NCBI GenBank assembly: GCA_032622095.1
Contig: CP136066.1
Span: 46,908,911 to 46,972,910, forward strand
Reading direction: 5' to 3'
Source: Siphonodentalium dalli
Lineage: Eukaryota; Mollusca; Scaphopoda; Gadilida; Siphonodentaliidae
DNA: 64,000 nt
A model generated the notes under the pieces. That model saw only the letters and a program-made list of their open reading frames with translations, made no database searches and was not told where the DNA came from. This document shows positions 1 through 11,762 of this stretch, in pieces. How positions within the stretch are numbered: the stretch's first letter is position 1; every line of letters begins with the position of its first letter. Position numbers and translations under genes: made by a program.

Positions 1-1083
1 TGACATGTAGATTGGGAACGAGTCATTTTGTGGGCAAGTCGGCAAAAAAAAAAACATGGCCCCAGCGGCCATCATATATCTTCAATCTGTAGCACGGGTT
101 AGATGCCGCTCCCGTTCGTCTGATCATCGTGAAATGTGAAGTGTTCGTTAAGATTGGCATGTAATTGAAAACGATATATTTTAGGCTAAGACCGTTAATG
201 GGTCACAAAACAATTGTTTGGGGTGAATCGGTCATTACACATGCCTGCCGCCAGCTATCTTGTTTGTGTCAATATGCAGTACGAACACGACGATAGACAG
301 AATCCCCACTATAGAGGAGCAAACAAGAACCCACTACACCCTGACAAACAAAGTAGAAAACCATCCATCAGCCATACTCAGCGAATGGGACAAGCCGACT
401 AATCTACAGATGGAATCATCGGTATAACTACAGGGACAACACGCTGGCCATGCGAAGAAAATGACTGAAGCAGGTCGGCGAAATAGCAAGGGCAAACTGA
501 CCACTTGAAACATATCTAAAGATAGAATCAAGGAGATAGTACCATTTGGCTGATCTCGTACCATGCCGATCACTCGTAAGAAGAAAGCCTGAGGCACACC
601 AAAGTGGAGATCTGTATAAATATTGCAGCGGTTTTCAAGTCAGTATGAAGTCGAAGTTTGTACCAAGAGCTAATAAAGACGACACACGTTCCCGCAACGA
701 CAAGGACGAAGAAGATAGACAGCGAGATGGCAACGAACTATTATACAATGTAGGTGAGCCACATTGTTTTGAACGACGCATCCCTGATGTACCGACGACT
801 AGGCGTACCCATCGACAGCAGACGACAGGCCGAGTTGCTCAACTGGGGATCAGCGAACTCAACCTATGACGAAGCGAAGAGCCCCCGAGACGTGCAGACG
901 ACAGGAAGACGAACTCAACCTATGAAGACAATAGAGACCCACGATTCACGTATACGACAGGAAGTCGAACCAAACTAGAAGAAGCCATGCCGACGACCTG
1001 AAGATATTCTATTGAACTGTTTGTAAATAGATGATCAAATCATTTTAATTGTCTGAACATTATATGTCCCTCGTCTTGGCACA
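1..1083 (+). repeat. Diverged 5' LTR of Gypsy copy 1 (left edge uncertain)
   Basis: The right part aligns with the LTR of the 51.5-60.0 kb element in the same orientation. Shared stretches include GTAAGAAGAAAGCC near 575, CAGACGACAGG, and the terminal block ending CTTGGCACA at 1083. A TGGTGC primer-binding-like motif follows at about 1095. Weak similarity extends back to about 218, so an LTR start at or before position 1 is possible. ORFs across this stretch are not conserved as protein and are treated as non-coding. Confidence 0.6.
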
Positions 1084-1234
1084 TATACATTTACTGGTGC
1101 ATTTGGTGAGCTAGGATCTGAACGCTAATCATAACACAACGTGGATGAAACAAGGAGGAAGGAGTAGCTAGAACCGGAAGTGAACAGTGTGAACAAGAAC
1201 AGTGTGGAAAACGGTCTAACTGTTTATATGCATA

Positions 1235-2276
1235 ATGGCTACCCAGACACAAGGTGTTTTGACCCCATTAACTGAAGCTATTAATTCACAAATCGCCGCC
1301 ATGGCTATGTCAACGGTGACCCAAGTAGGTAAGCCTTTCGATGGCAGCCCCACACAGTATAATGAGTGGATTAAATCAATAGAGAAATGTGCAGTACTTA
1401 CTGGCGCGGCCGAAACCGAAAAACCTTATATGGCTTTCCAGAGTAGTAAGGGCGCAGTTTCAGATTTTCAACAAAAGATATTTGGCCGCGAATCAAAACA
1501 CTACATGGCAAAAAACAAAAACAGATCTGGCTAGTCGATTCGCAGAAGTAAGTGATAGTCAATTCGCATTTTCGATGCTCAGGAAAATTAAACAGAAGCA
1601 CAAAGAAAACGTTCATGTGCTTGCTGAACGAATTTTGGAGATGTCCGATATCGCGCACACAAACCAACCTTGTGGGATAGATGCAGTTCAAGGTCAACTC
1701 GTGGGTTTTTATATTGACGCTTTAAGAAGCGACAGCTTGAAAATGAAATTGATTAGAGATACCCCAAGAATGCTGATATTGACGGCCGAAACAGCAATGC
1801 ACGAAATGGGAATCCGACGTGTTTTCAACCAAAGGACATGTCACGAAAATTGCAATGAACCGGAACCAATGGAAGTCGACCATTTTAAAAATAAACCGCC
1901 GAAAACCATCTGCGAAATAAGTGGCCGCGGTAATCACTCGACCCGCGAACAACGATCACGCCCGCGACAGATACATGTGGAGGAAGTCACTAACCCCCAA
2001 AGAGCGATCGAATGTTGGACGTGCCAAGGTAATCATTTCGCCTGAGATTGTCCCTTTACGACAGAAAACCAAAGGCACATATCTTTTGGCTAGAAATTGC
2101 CCCTCTAAATCTAGAAGCCGAAGCAATAGGCAATGGAACCCATCAGTGAAACCATCCCGAGGAAACCATTGGAACCAACCCGATCGGTCACGTGACGCAT
2201 CCCATAAATCACCACATCACAGCCGGAAATTTCCGACAGCCAACAAACCCCCACAACTGATGACCCTACCCACGTA
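1235..2276 (+). pseudogene. gag pseudogene of Gypsy copy 1
   Basis: The ATG at 1235 opens a gag reading frame starting MATQTQGVL that matches the 59105 gag start of copy 2. Around 1470 an extra A shifts the frame. The capsid-like region then reads through to a first zinc knuckle beginning CWTCQGNHFA, where CGA has become a TGA stop at about 2043. The first half of the second zinc knuckle is lost in a roughly 24-nt deletion compared with copy 2. The basic tail continues in a further frame to about 2276. In copy 1 the capsid and knuckle regions are in one frame, which shows that copy 2 carries its own frameshift there. Confidence 0.8.
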
Positions 2277-2299
2277 ACCAAAAAAACTAGAAAGTCCTT

Positions 2300-3440
2300 T
2301 CATTGAGACCACAAATGGGAGGAATTTAACCATCAATATCGTAGGTAGCCCCTGCTCATGTTTGGTTAGAATAGGTAAAATAGATATCGTTCATTAGTAG
2401 ATAGTGGCGCAGAGGTATCCTTGATTCACAAACGTGTATATGATGCATTACAGTTTCAACCAAAACTAACTATGGAACACATTAACCTCAGCTCCGTGAA
2501 TGGAAAATCATTAGGTGTACTTGGTTGCATTGAACTAACTTTCAGAATGGCAAAAATTGACTCATAAGTTTTATGTAGTAAATGATATGACCTGGAATTT
2601 GATCTTAGGGTGGGATTGGCTGACCTCCCGGGTGTCAGACTGTATTATGATCTAGGATGTCTCAAGGTCATGTATACGTGCCTTTGGAAGAGGACGCGTA
2701 TATAGCTTCTCTTTTGAGATTGGCTCACAAGGTTAGTTTAAAACCTCAAACTTCAACTTTATGTATGAGGAAATCGAAAGAATTAGCCGCACTTCATAAA
2801 TCAACGTTAGTAGAAGTGGCCCAAATCGAAAAAGGTTACCTGGCATCGGAACCTGGTCTGGAAATTAGCAACTCGATTTCGGGATTAGGTAAAAGACATA
2901 AAGTCCCAGTGCTACTTATCACTAATAGAACCTTTCACCTACCGCGCGGCAGTGTAGTGGGGAACTCAGTCGTATACAAACCAGACACTTATCTTGAAGT
3001 CAGCTCTTTATCACAGGGATCCCAATTCCCAGTAGCGCCCTCTACAGTAGAGAACAAACTGAATTTTGCTGACGTTTCATGCCCAGATCAATATCGAGAG
3101 GCACTGTTGACGTTGTTGAAATACAGCTCAGACATTTTTGCTGAAAATGACACTGAGCCAGTTAAAATGCACATTGACACAGGAAAATCACCCCTCCCCC
3201 CAATAAAACTTCGTCCATATCGCACCCCCTTAAATAAATGACCTCTGGTCGACACTGCCATAAATGATATGCTCGAAGCAGACATAATCAGGCCAAGTTC
3301 GACTCCTTGGTCGGCATCGATAGTAATGGTCGATAAGAATGACGGCACAAAACGATTTTGTACCGACTTTAGGCAGCTCAATTCCACAACCAGGCACATG
3401 TCATACCCACTTCCGGTCACCGACGATATTTTGGCACTTA
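2300..3440 (+). pseudogene. protease-RT pseudogene of Gypsy copy 1
   Basis: The retropepsin active-site motif DSGAEVSLIHKR is readable near 2400, after in-frame stops. A second open stretch (2657-3241) runs from the protease C-terminus into the RT N-terminus in a single frame, up to TPLNK followed by TGA where copy 2 has CGA. RT continues (3269-3440) through DGTKRFCTDFRQLNS and the PLPVTDDILAL region, then breaks off before the catalytic aspartates. The single PR-RT frame contrasts with copy 2, where the two differ by +1. Confidence 0.8.
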
Positions 3441-3506
3441 ATTGCCATGGCTACCAATGCTGAAAATGCGCCATATTATATAATTTGGTTACAATAGATA
3501 TGTTAC

Positions 3507-3636
3507 TGTAGTCCGTATATGGATCTTATTTTCTTGTAACTCGTTCCTAACACCCTCAGCAATGGCTGTAACCGCGAACTCTGATGCTGCATACAATCGG
3601 TTGTTAGCATTGTTTATCACACGATGCCCCGACAAG
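3507..3636 (-). pseudogene. Orphan SDR (DHRS11-like) catalytic exon, copy C
   Basis: The minus strand reads CATACAG, then LSGHRVINNANN, then YAASEFAVTAIAEGVRNEL, then IHIRTT followed by donor GTAACA. It matches exon 4 of the SDR genes at 17433-17298 and 35314-35179 in sequence and phase. Splice sites look intact, but the SDR catalytic YxxxK is YAASE here, with the lysine replaced by glutamate. No partner exons lie within several kilobases on either side. It is best read as a dead duplicate exon flanked by Gypsy copy 1 and the 3.7-4.2 kb inverted repeat. Confidence 0.75.
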
Positions 3637-3679
3637 CTGTATGGGAAAATATGCAAGTATTCATATAAATAACGCAGCA

Positions 3680-4050
3680 ATATATAGATATGGATGGATA
3701 TCTATCTACCACAAAATCGACCCTTTTCGCAGACGAATTACTGGAACAATGAGGAATTATATTCAAAACCAATACTGCAAGCTCAGAGAACGTCATAGGT
3801 ATATTGCCTAGAGTCTGCAACAGAGCCATGCCATCGATAATAAGTCTCCGGGGATGTCCTCAACAGGGTCGACACCTTCCTCCAAAATACCCATCATGGT
3901 AGACGTTGTTGTCTTCGCCAGTGTTCCACCCGTTGTTGCTATTGAGCAGGGGACAGGACCAAGCTCGTGTCTTAAAACATCGCGAAGATCAAGGCAACGT
4001 GATTGGGCTATCACAAGTAGCTCTGTTGCAGACTCTAGGCAATATACCTC
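3680..4050 (-). pseudogene. Fragment of a dispersed invertebrate gene family, minus arm
   Basis: On the minus strand, 4050 to 3680 reads a continuous protein-like stretch with landmarks VIAQSRCLDLRDVLRHELGP, GTLAKTTTSTMMGILEEGV, LGNIPMTFSELAVLVL and KRVDFVVDRYPSISI, across one frame change near 3830. I recognise this motif order from a multi-copy uncharacterised protein family in invertebrate genomes (from memory, unnamed). It continues on the opposite strand at 4021-4440, so a single source gene was split by inversion. No start, stop or splice sites were assigned. Confidence 0.5.
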
Positions 4051-4163
4051 AGATGTTTTCTGAGCTTGCAGTATTGGTTTTTGAAAATGATTACTCATTG
4101 TTCCAGTAATTTGTCTGCGAAAAGGGTCGATTGTGTGGTAGATAGATATCCATCCATATCCAT
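3689..4163. repeat. Inverted repeat, arms about 140 bp
   Basis: Positions 3689-3826 and 4021-4163 are reverse complements with moderate divergence. The arms run from TATGGATGGATATCTATCTA to the motif CTAGAGTCTGCAACAGAG. The 195-bp spacer is single-copy coding-like sequence read on the minus strand. Confidence 0.8.
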
Positions 4164-4440
4164 AAAGAACATCGAAAGAGACCGACGTGCGCAGCAATGT
4201 TCGATCCAGTTCAAGATCGCGACCGGTTCACAAAGGTGTCCCAGACAATGGAAGAAATTCCTATCAGATGGTGACAACAAAACTTCTTTGACAGAGTTCT
4301 TCTATCGAGTGCAGCATGTGCAGACTTTCTCCGAAACATTGAATTGTACGTTTGTCATGGGGCTGAGTGTCATATGCTACGGCCCGTGAATGGCGACGTT
4401 CGCGTGGAATTTGTTTCCGAGCTTGCATGTGATCAGTTTA
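4021..4440 (+). pseudogene. Fragment of the same family, plus arm
   Basis: The plus strand repeats the segment LQTLGNIPQMFSELAVLV through KRVDCVVDRYPSISIKNIER found on the minus strand at 3690-3826, then continues further along the family with RRAQQCSIQF, CPRQWKKFLSDGDNKTSL and a degraded tail to about 4440. Frame breaks occur around 4105 and after 4300. The shared portion forms the arms of an inverted repeat, while the minus arm holds the upstream part and this arm the downstream part. Confidence 0.5.
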
Positions 4441-4986
4441 TCAGGTTCATTAAATGTTATTTGTCTACATAATATTTACATTTTATCATTAAGCGAAAGA
4501 TGTTGTCTTTGTATGTTTTTTTTCAAAGAGTTTTCTATCCTGGAAACGCGCTAACCTATATGCGATAACCGTCTGTGCGTTTTATTTAATAGATTCCATT
4601 GACAATCTATACTTACTCAAACTATACATACATGTATACTAGCAGTGAAATTGGACTGCAGGATTTAGCATAGTTGCAGTTAAGCTAAATGTGCACAGAA
4701 AGTTATCTCATAAGTTAATGCATTTTCCGGTTAGATAACTCATGAAATACATACAAAGACACTTTCAGCTTTACTAAGGTTGTTTGAAAACACCCCCAGT
4801 TGCATATGCATTTCATACAATACATGTGTCTGTCCGGAGTTGAATTTAAAATAATGCTAAATATATTTGAAATTATAAGGAATAGATTTTCAATTTTCAA
4901 TCATCAGGCCTATATTAATGACCACAACAGTCAATACATGAACAGGCTAATACTAAGAATTTATGGTGTGACTGTAACTGATAAAT
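4441..4986. other. No gene seen
   Basis: AT-rich sequence with short open frames only; no splice-flanked exon, repeat array or recognisable domain found. Confidence 0.5.
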
Positions 4987-5240
4987 GGGCAAACCGTGAA
5001 AATTCACTGTTTTGCTGTAAAATTTTTAATGGCATAACCGTTTAATTCTACGGTTCAATTGTAAAGTCAAGAACGGACAGACCGTGAAAAATTCACGGAT
5101 TGGCTGTAAAAATTTTAATGGACAGACGGTGACAAATTCACGGATTGGCTGTAAATGTTTTAAGTGTAAGACCGTGGAAAATTCACGGTCCAACCGGTCC
5201 CCAAATTGCCGGCAAATTCCCATGAAAATTCACGGTTCTG
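4987..5240 (+). repeat. Short tandem repeat around an ACCGTGAA-type motif
   Basis: About four degenerate units of 50-60 bp contain ACCGTGAAAAATTCACGG followed by ATTGGCTGTAAA and TTTTAATGG. The core ACCGTGAAAAATTCACGG is itself palindromic. Confidence 0.7.
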
Positions 5241-7298
5241 TTTTAACAGTGCATGTGTCACGTTATTAAAGGATGGCATCGTGTTTATTTTAATTGTACA
5301 TAATACCTAAATAATTTTAACTGGTGAATTAATGGTGAAATGGATTTTTGTGAGTGGGAAATTTATTTAACTGGCTGCTGTAGTTCTCGGGTTTGCCAGA
5401 TCGAATTTGGCTGTCGGATAGCCATGTCGTACACTTGAGGATTTATTCTAAAAAGTAAACACATGACCTATGATTTTCTTTCATTTTTCGTGATCGACTG
5501 GTGTCAACCTAGCTGGGTAAACATCACTGGAGTGGCCTGTAGGCTTGAATTCAGTGATTTACAATATACTTATACTATATATCACAATACAGGTCCATCT
5601 TCTCTGCTACGAGCGTCTTTTATTAAATCCATTCGTACGCTTCATTCGTTTCCTCATCTGGCAATAAATGAACGCGCAATATATTACAGTATTTTTTTTG
5701 TGTATACATATATTCTAGCCGGTTTGTATGCGTATATTCTCCACTACATTCGTCTCATTAAATACCAAATTGCATGTGTTGAGTTATTTTTTCACTGTAC
5801 TGGCAAAATAATATAATTATACTGAAAATTTGCAAGATTTTAGCTGATATTAACAAGATATATATGTAAGATTATTTTGTTGCATATATTTGTGTTATAT
5901 GTAATCTCCGTTGATATGGAGTAATAATGGACCTATCTCGCTCTCTCTCTCTCTCTCTCTCTAGTGATAAGATGCAACTTGCTATATAACGGAAGAGAGG
6001 AGACAACTACATGTTGTCTGAAAAAAATCATCAAATTGTCAATTTTTAGATACAGCTCGCAGTTTATTTTAAAAAATGGTAGCATGAACACTTGAAAAGA
6101 CGAATATATCAGCCAGATTTGACGGCAGTGAGTGGGAGCTGATATATCCAAATGAAATTTAACCTTTCCCCTTAAATCGATTTTCGCCAACATTTTCGTT
6201 ACCTATTTCATCACAACCACATCATTAATGGCACAGAAAAACTGAAACCTGTTACAAAATTCTACTTTTAATATATGTTATTCATTTGTTCAACAACATA
6301 CATGACATGTTAATATATTAATATAATTACAGTGAATAGTGGAACATGTTCGGGCATAACATAATTGAAATCTACAACGGAATGTTCAAACATGAGGTAT
6401 CAATTTTCACCATTTTGAGGGGGTACTTTACAACAACCTTCTGCTACGCCATGATCATTGATAAACTGCACACGAATGGTTAGTTACAAGTTGAACTAGA
6501 CTGACAGTGCAGGATCTTCATTTGAACCATTCTTTGGTCAAAATTGCCGTCTTTTGTCCCATAGCTGACCATGAAAGAGCGAATGTCAGTCTATAATCAC
6601 ATTATGAGCTACACAACTTAGATATATGTAAGATATATTAAAAAAATAAAGAAAAGTTATCATATCAATTTGAGCATTTGGCTTGGAAATGCAGATATCT
6701 AATCTCAAGCCAGATAAATCCGGCTCTTTTCCGATGGAGTGCCATACATATCTGGCCCACAACATATTCCAAAAGTATGCTTCGTATTCAAACATCATCC
6801 CATTTTGTATATTATGGGACCTTTATAAAACAATTAAACCATCAAACCATTACTCACATGAATAACATAGGCCAAACTGACAATTATAGCCATTATAAGC
6901 TTAAAATCCTATTCTTCAGCCATCCTACAGCCTCATGAAATAGTGTATTGCTGCCTGAGGTTTATCGAAAAAAAAACATTTATACTGACCGTATTGGACA
7001 TGAAAACGATTCAAATAGCAGACATTTGTAAGAAAATGCAAATATGCCAATATGCCTCTCACAAATCTTGCGAAATAATCCACAATTTAATGTGAATTTT
7101 CTGCAATACTAATTTGAACTACATAGAGAACACCTAAATGTTTTGTTTGAATATATACCGAACTATATCATGAGTGTCTGGAAAGAAATCGAATTTTCAC
7201 GAGCGGCTTCCCAGACACTCATGAGATGTTTCATGTATTCCAAAAAAACACTGTATGTATTTGTTTTTTTATATGCACATTATTAAAGCTGAAGTTGC
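5241..7298. other. No gene seen; (CT)n microsatellite at 5938-5962
   Basis: Open frames here (for example 5463-5816) are AT-rich, have low-complexity composition and lack splice or domain support. A (CT)n tract lies at 5938-5962. The sequence TGTCTGGAAAGAAATCG near 7175 faces a similar inverted motif at 7207, a small hairpin. Confidence 0.5.
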
Positions 7299-7301
7299 TA
7301 A

Positions 7302-8238
7302 GGGTGCATTTACATTGCTATAGAAATGTATACAGATATGTATGAAGACACGTGTCGCGCATTACTGTGATCACAACATGATTTCTAATAGTGAACGCGC
7401 TCTGATCAGCACTCTGGTAATTGACAATTCACTGCGAGTCGTGTCAGTTTAGGCCAGACATAAAAATGTATCAACTATCAGCAGATAACAGCGATTTAGT
7501 ATGTGCCGCATGTATTTACAGTATATCCTTATACCACTTGATAATGGTTCGAAGAAAGAATGAAAATCATGCAGTTACCCTACAACACCCTTTATTTGAC
7601 CAAATGTAGTAAAATTTTCAACTGATGACAATTCCAATGACAATGTTGACCAATGTAGGACAATATTGTTTTCTTAAATTACATGCAGTTTTTATATATA
7701 GCTGTTAGACAATACATATGATGATGAAGTGTTGGACAATTCCAACATTACACCCGCCCCTATGATAAGGTTGGAAAATGTCCAGCTGATGGCCATTCCA
7801 GCCCAAAATTATGATAAAAAGTAGGAAATTATGCAAATATTGGTCCGAAAACAATACCCCCCCCCCCCCAATAAAATGTTTGAAAATCAAACTACAAGAT
7901 AATTTTCAATCTATTGTTGGTTTGGAAATTACAACTAATATTGTGTCAGGTATGAAATATCCAACCGTTGAACAAGTTGCCACGTCCCTATCCGTGTTCA
8001 ATATTCGAAATACACGGGTTGAAATGACAACGAAAACATTCGCCAAGCCCGAGTATCAATTAATCAAAACTGATGTGCCTGTCGCAATATATGAGCGTTG
8101 GCCGTGACGTATAGCGGACACGATTTTTGCTCACACGAACTAATACCGTTTTCTTTCTGTGTGCATTTCTATATCAACCCGTTTACACTAGTCTGCGTGT
8201 AGATCTGTGTACATTTCTATAGCAATGTAAATGCACCC
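7302..8238. mobile_element. Non-autonomous DNA transposon, 937 bp, TAA target duplication
   Basis: The ends are inverted: GGGTGCATTTACATTGCTAT at 7302 and its complement ending at 8238, with the inverted match about 35 bp long. Both ends are flanked by TAA (7299-7301 and 8239-8241). A 3-bp TWA duplication with GGG-type termini is the pattern of PIF/Harbinger elements, which is inference. The 98-codon ORF inside (7811-8107) has no transposase motif I recognise. A poly-C tract lies at 7859-7869. Confidence 0.75.
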
Positions 8239-8241
8239 TAA

Positions 8242-9867
8242 GTTATACGGCATTTTTACTTTGAATATTACAGCAATTTGCACATTACTCGGGAAGAATA
8301 CTTCTTTTCTAATCATATGTGCACAATTACCGAGACAAAGCACCATAACTCGAGCAAATAAATGTAACACGAATCGAAAGTAACAAAGTTTCCGTGTCAC
8401 CACAGTCGAAATTTATAATTCCAAGCGCACGGGTCACAGCTGCATGGTGCGTGATAAGTACCGGCTAGCCAATCAAAAACGCCGCATTCCTGATGACACT
8501 TGAGTGTTTAGAGTGTCTGTTTCAACTTTACGCCCGTATTATTTTCTTCGGAATGTTTTTCGCTTGTTTACTTCTGCCTTCTACTTATGGTGGTCAAATG
8601 ACGGCTTAAATTATAAGACATATCTGTTGTTTCGAATAAGGTTATGGGTTATAACCGATAAGTTTGCAGACAGTTTACTATAACGGGCGGTTATATAATG
8701 TGTCTTCAAATGTTTCGCTCTCGTAAACCACCGACAGGCTGCAGTGATGTATATCAAAACATACAGTGATATATCGAAATCGCATTTCACTGTGGCTTCT
8801 AAGAGACACATAATGAACATCTACGTTTCAGTAATTTCACTCTATTGTTTTGGCAAGCATATAATAGAAAGTGTTATGTGTAAAACTAATCTATCTAATC
8901 CAATTATATTCGTAACCCAATCCAGAAAATTAAATTTGTCGATGCAAACATTGTCGCATATTTCGTTTCCATATAGCAAAATTACGAGCGGCCCTTCGGC
9001 CACAATGGTGATCATCCGTCGTTATAAAAGGTGTCCAAAGGTAATACAATTCAAGGGAGATTACTCTGAGTCCCCTCTATCCAAAATGTTATCCATCCTT
9101 CAGCATAAAGAGGAGAGAATCAAAGGTAGTTGGTAATATTTGCTCGCATAACAATCAAAGATGTCGTTGGTGATATTGGTGATATTTTCTTTCATAACAC
9201 ATAATGTCAAGAACGTATGTGCAAGTACGATAACAAAACAACCGATACCGTATTTTGACAACTTTCTCGTAATCGATAAAAAAAACAAATTAGATGGGAA
9301 CCAAAGAAGCTGCCATGGCACTGACTGTAATTTAGCGATCTAGTTCGTCAATGAAATCTACGTAATATTATTTAAAGACTACACTTGAGTAGATCAACCG
9401 GGTATGAATTGATTATGAAAATTTGATATACCACCTCCACTATTATTCATAACATCATATGCAGCGGGTTGTAATAAACCTGTCAGCGACAAATTCATAT
9501 TCACATTTTGGGAGAGGACTTACACAAAAGCCACAATAGGCTTGTTGTCTCACCCCATTCCAATCACCCATAATCATCCATTACTATTTTGTTAAAATAT
9601 TAATTTTTTTTTGTATTGGGAATAAATATTGTTTACACCAAGTTCATATTCAAGGAAGTACAGCGTGAATGAATTCGGTTGTGACAACGAAATATATTTA
9701 ATACATATAATAACTGAAAAAATGTGCATGTATGATTGCAATAAGGCGAATTGGTTATCATGTATTGATATACAGTATATCTTCGGCTGTTCCGGTAATA
9801 AGATGACTTGCAGAATTCGACTGGTCAATACGTCGTCCGGCGTCGATGGTGTTGTTTGATGTTCCCA
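8242..9867. other. Downstream flank of SDR gene B; no gene seen
   Basis: A 130-codon plus ORF (8744-9136) shows no recognisable domain, and part of its sequence (TTTCACTGTGG...GGCAAGCATATA) recurs at 34.86-34.94 kb, so it is probably repeat-derived. The 3' UTR of the SDR gene should lie in 9867 downwards on the minus strand, but no polyadenylation site was assigned. Confidence 0.5.
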
Positions 9868-9906
9868 TCACTTCTGTTCCACTGGCCGAATGAGGATATC
9901 GTGTAC
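9868..9906 (-). CDS. SDR gene B, last coding exon (exon 7)
   Basis: The minus strand reads TTCTACAG, then 13 codons ending VHDILIRPVEQK and a TGA stop. This matches the C-terminus of DHRS11-type SDRs, which end in a D-I-x-x-R-P-x-E-Q motif. The exon begins in phase 0, which fits the phase-0 donor of exon 6 at 11706. The intron between exons 7 and 6 holds a 37-bp-unit minisatellite. Identification depends on motif order and splice-phase agreement across exons; the exon alone is too short to identify. Confidence 0.75.
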   Translation of the reverse strand, partial: VHDILIRPVEQK

Positions 9907-10119
9907 CTGTAGAAGATATCCCAACACAAATTAGACCCTATAGTCATCTACATAATTATATGACTGACCTCCGTTGAAAAGGCGAGCAGTAAAAGCGTTA
10001 GTATGTTTCTGATATGGTAAAGATACAGAGCGTGTATGTCACTTATGTTCGTAAACAGGAAAAACAGGTAGAACATTGCATGCTGCTTCCAAAGTATACA
10101 CAGGCATCATTACCCGTTT

Positions 10120-10945
10120 ACGATTATGATGTTAAACCTATATACAAGCATACTCATATGGTCAGATTTGACACCTATGTACATTCACCTGTACAGATGT
10201 TAAACCTATATACAATGATACTCATGCGATTCAGATGTCACACCTATACAATCATACCCACATGGCCAGATGTTACACCTATATAAAACTATACTCACAA
10301 TGTCAGATGTTACACCTATATATAATCATACTCACATGGCCAGATGTTACACCTATATACAAATATACTCACAGTGTCAGATGATACACCTATATATAAT
10401 CATAATCACATGGTCTGACGTTACATTTAAAAACAACAATACTCACCTTGTCAGATGGTTTACATATATGCAATTATACTCACATGATTCATGGTAAGAT
10501 GTTATATAGTACACATATATACACTCATACTCACCTGGTCAGATGTTACACCAATATGCAATCATTCTCACCTGTTAAGATGTTACACCCATATACTATC
10601 ATACTCATCTGGTAAGATATTACTCATATATAAAATTATACGCACCTGGTCAGATGTTACACCTGTCCTGTATATAATCATTCTCACCTGGTCAGATGTT
10701 ACACCCATATACAATCATTATCACCTGGTAGGATGTTACACCTATATACAATCATGCTTACGTGGTTAGATCTTACACCTATATACAATCATTCTCACCT
10801 GGTAAGATGTTACACCCAAATACAACCATTCTCACCTGGTAACATGTTACACCCATATATAATCATCCTAATCTGGTCAAACGTTACACCCATATACAAT
10901 CGTTATCACCTTGCAAGATGCTACTCCTATATATTTACATATGCC
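10120..10945. repeat. 37-bp minisatellite inside SDR intron 6
   Basis: Roughly 22 imperfect tandem units of about 37 bp contain AGATGTTACACCTATATA and AATCATACTCAC followed by CTGG or ATGG. Some units differ by a few bases of length. Outlying units appear at 11610-11705, running straight into the exon 6 donor. Read on the SDR (minus) strand, many units contain CAGGTGAG, a consensus splice donor. Confidence 0.9.
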
Positions 10946-11705
10946 ATATGTCACACTCCGTGTTACAATAAATCATATTCGGTGATTAGTCAACTGCCAA
11001 GTGGGTCACCCGTTTTATATACTGATAAAACACCCACCGTAACACGAACTTGACGTCACAAACTGTTGACCTAATCACTAAAATCGTTCAGCAGAATAAT
11101 TGGGATTGTTTTAAAAGTTTAACTGGATTGCATTGAAGCCAGTTATATATGTCGACAACGTGGTCGTTACTGAGTGCTTGGTGTAGCGGTCGCAACTTTC
11201 ATCGAAATCGCCGTTCTCTTTCAACAGACCAAACTAAATATCGGTTATTAACAGTGCATGGGAGCAAAACAGACGTATAATTGCAATACACATATAGATG
11301 TGTTCCTATGTAATTCTCAGATCAATGTCATGTTTCCCCTCACAGTTCCAATTCATCGCCTGTGGAATCACGTGACAGAACATGGAAATCGATCGATAGT
11401 TGACAGGTGTAACTCAAGCTACTATTGTGCTGACTTTCAGTTCTGCGCGAGCCAGACTCAAGTTCTAGACAGAGTTTTTGAAAATAAATAAGAACACTTT
11501 CAGCTTATACAAGGGAATAATAATAATAAAAAGCTTCGCGATTTACAAAATATGCCCACCGACCTCAGTACCGTATCCCCCAATAGAACACACACCCTCT
11601 ACATTATTTCTTAAATACAATCACACTCACATGGTCAGATGTTACGCCTATATACAATTATACTCTCGCGATTCAGATGGTACAACTCTATATAATCATA
11701 CTCAC

Positions 11706-11762
11706 CTGAACATGGGATGGAGTCGATAGAGAATATATCAGAGCATCAGCGATATCGTCAGA
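11706..11762 (-). CDS. SDR gene B, exon 6
   Basis: The minus strand shows acceptor CTACAG, then 19 codons reading SDDIADALIYSLSTPSHVQ, then donor GTGAGT. This corresponds to the DHRS11 segment with a P-E-D-V-A-E-A-V type motif and LSTPxHxQ. The exon is exactly 57 nt, phase 0 at both ends, consistent with exon 5 (ending at 12503) and exon 7 (starting at 9906). The donor sits at the edge of a repeat unit that is amplified in the adjoining intron. Confidence 0.85.

Larger units (their letters stand above)
1..3440 (+). mobile_element. Decayed 3'-truncated Ty3/Gypsy retrotransposon (copy 1)
   Basis: LTR-like sequence, primer-binding site, gag, protease and the start of reverse transcriptase lie in order on the plus strand, and all are homologous to the better-preserved minus-strand element at 51.5-60.0 kb. 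Homology stops abruptly near 3440, inside RT, and the next sequence is intron leading into an SDR exon at 3507-3636. RT palm, RNase H, integrase and the 3' LTR are absent. Frameshifts and C-to-T nonsense changes (CGA to TGA at two places) show long inactivity. The left boundary is uncertain and may lie before the window. Confidence 0.85.

Noticed and set aside
546-978. Overlapping plus-strand ORFs before the first gag
   Set aside because: The region aligns with the LTR of the 51.5-60.0 kb element, and the frames are not conserved in that LTR.
8744-9136. 130-codon ORF as a gene
   Set aside because: No domain, no splice context, and part of it recurs as non-coding sequence at 34.86 kb.
10014-11053. 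Chain of plus-strand ORFs with repeated YTYIQSYSHG-like peptides
   Set aside because: They are translations of the 37-bp minisatellite, which is not a multiple of three and shifts frame every unit.
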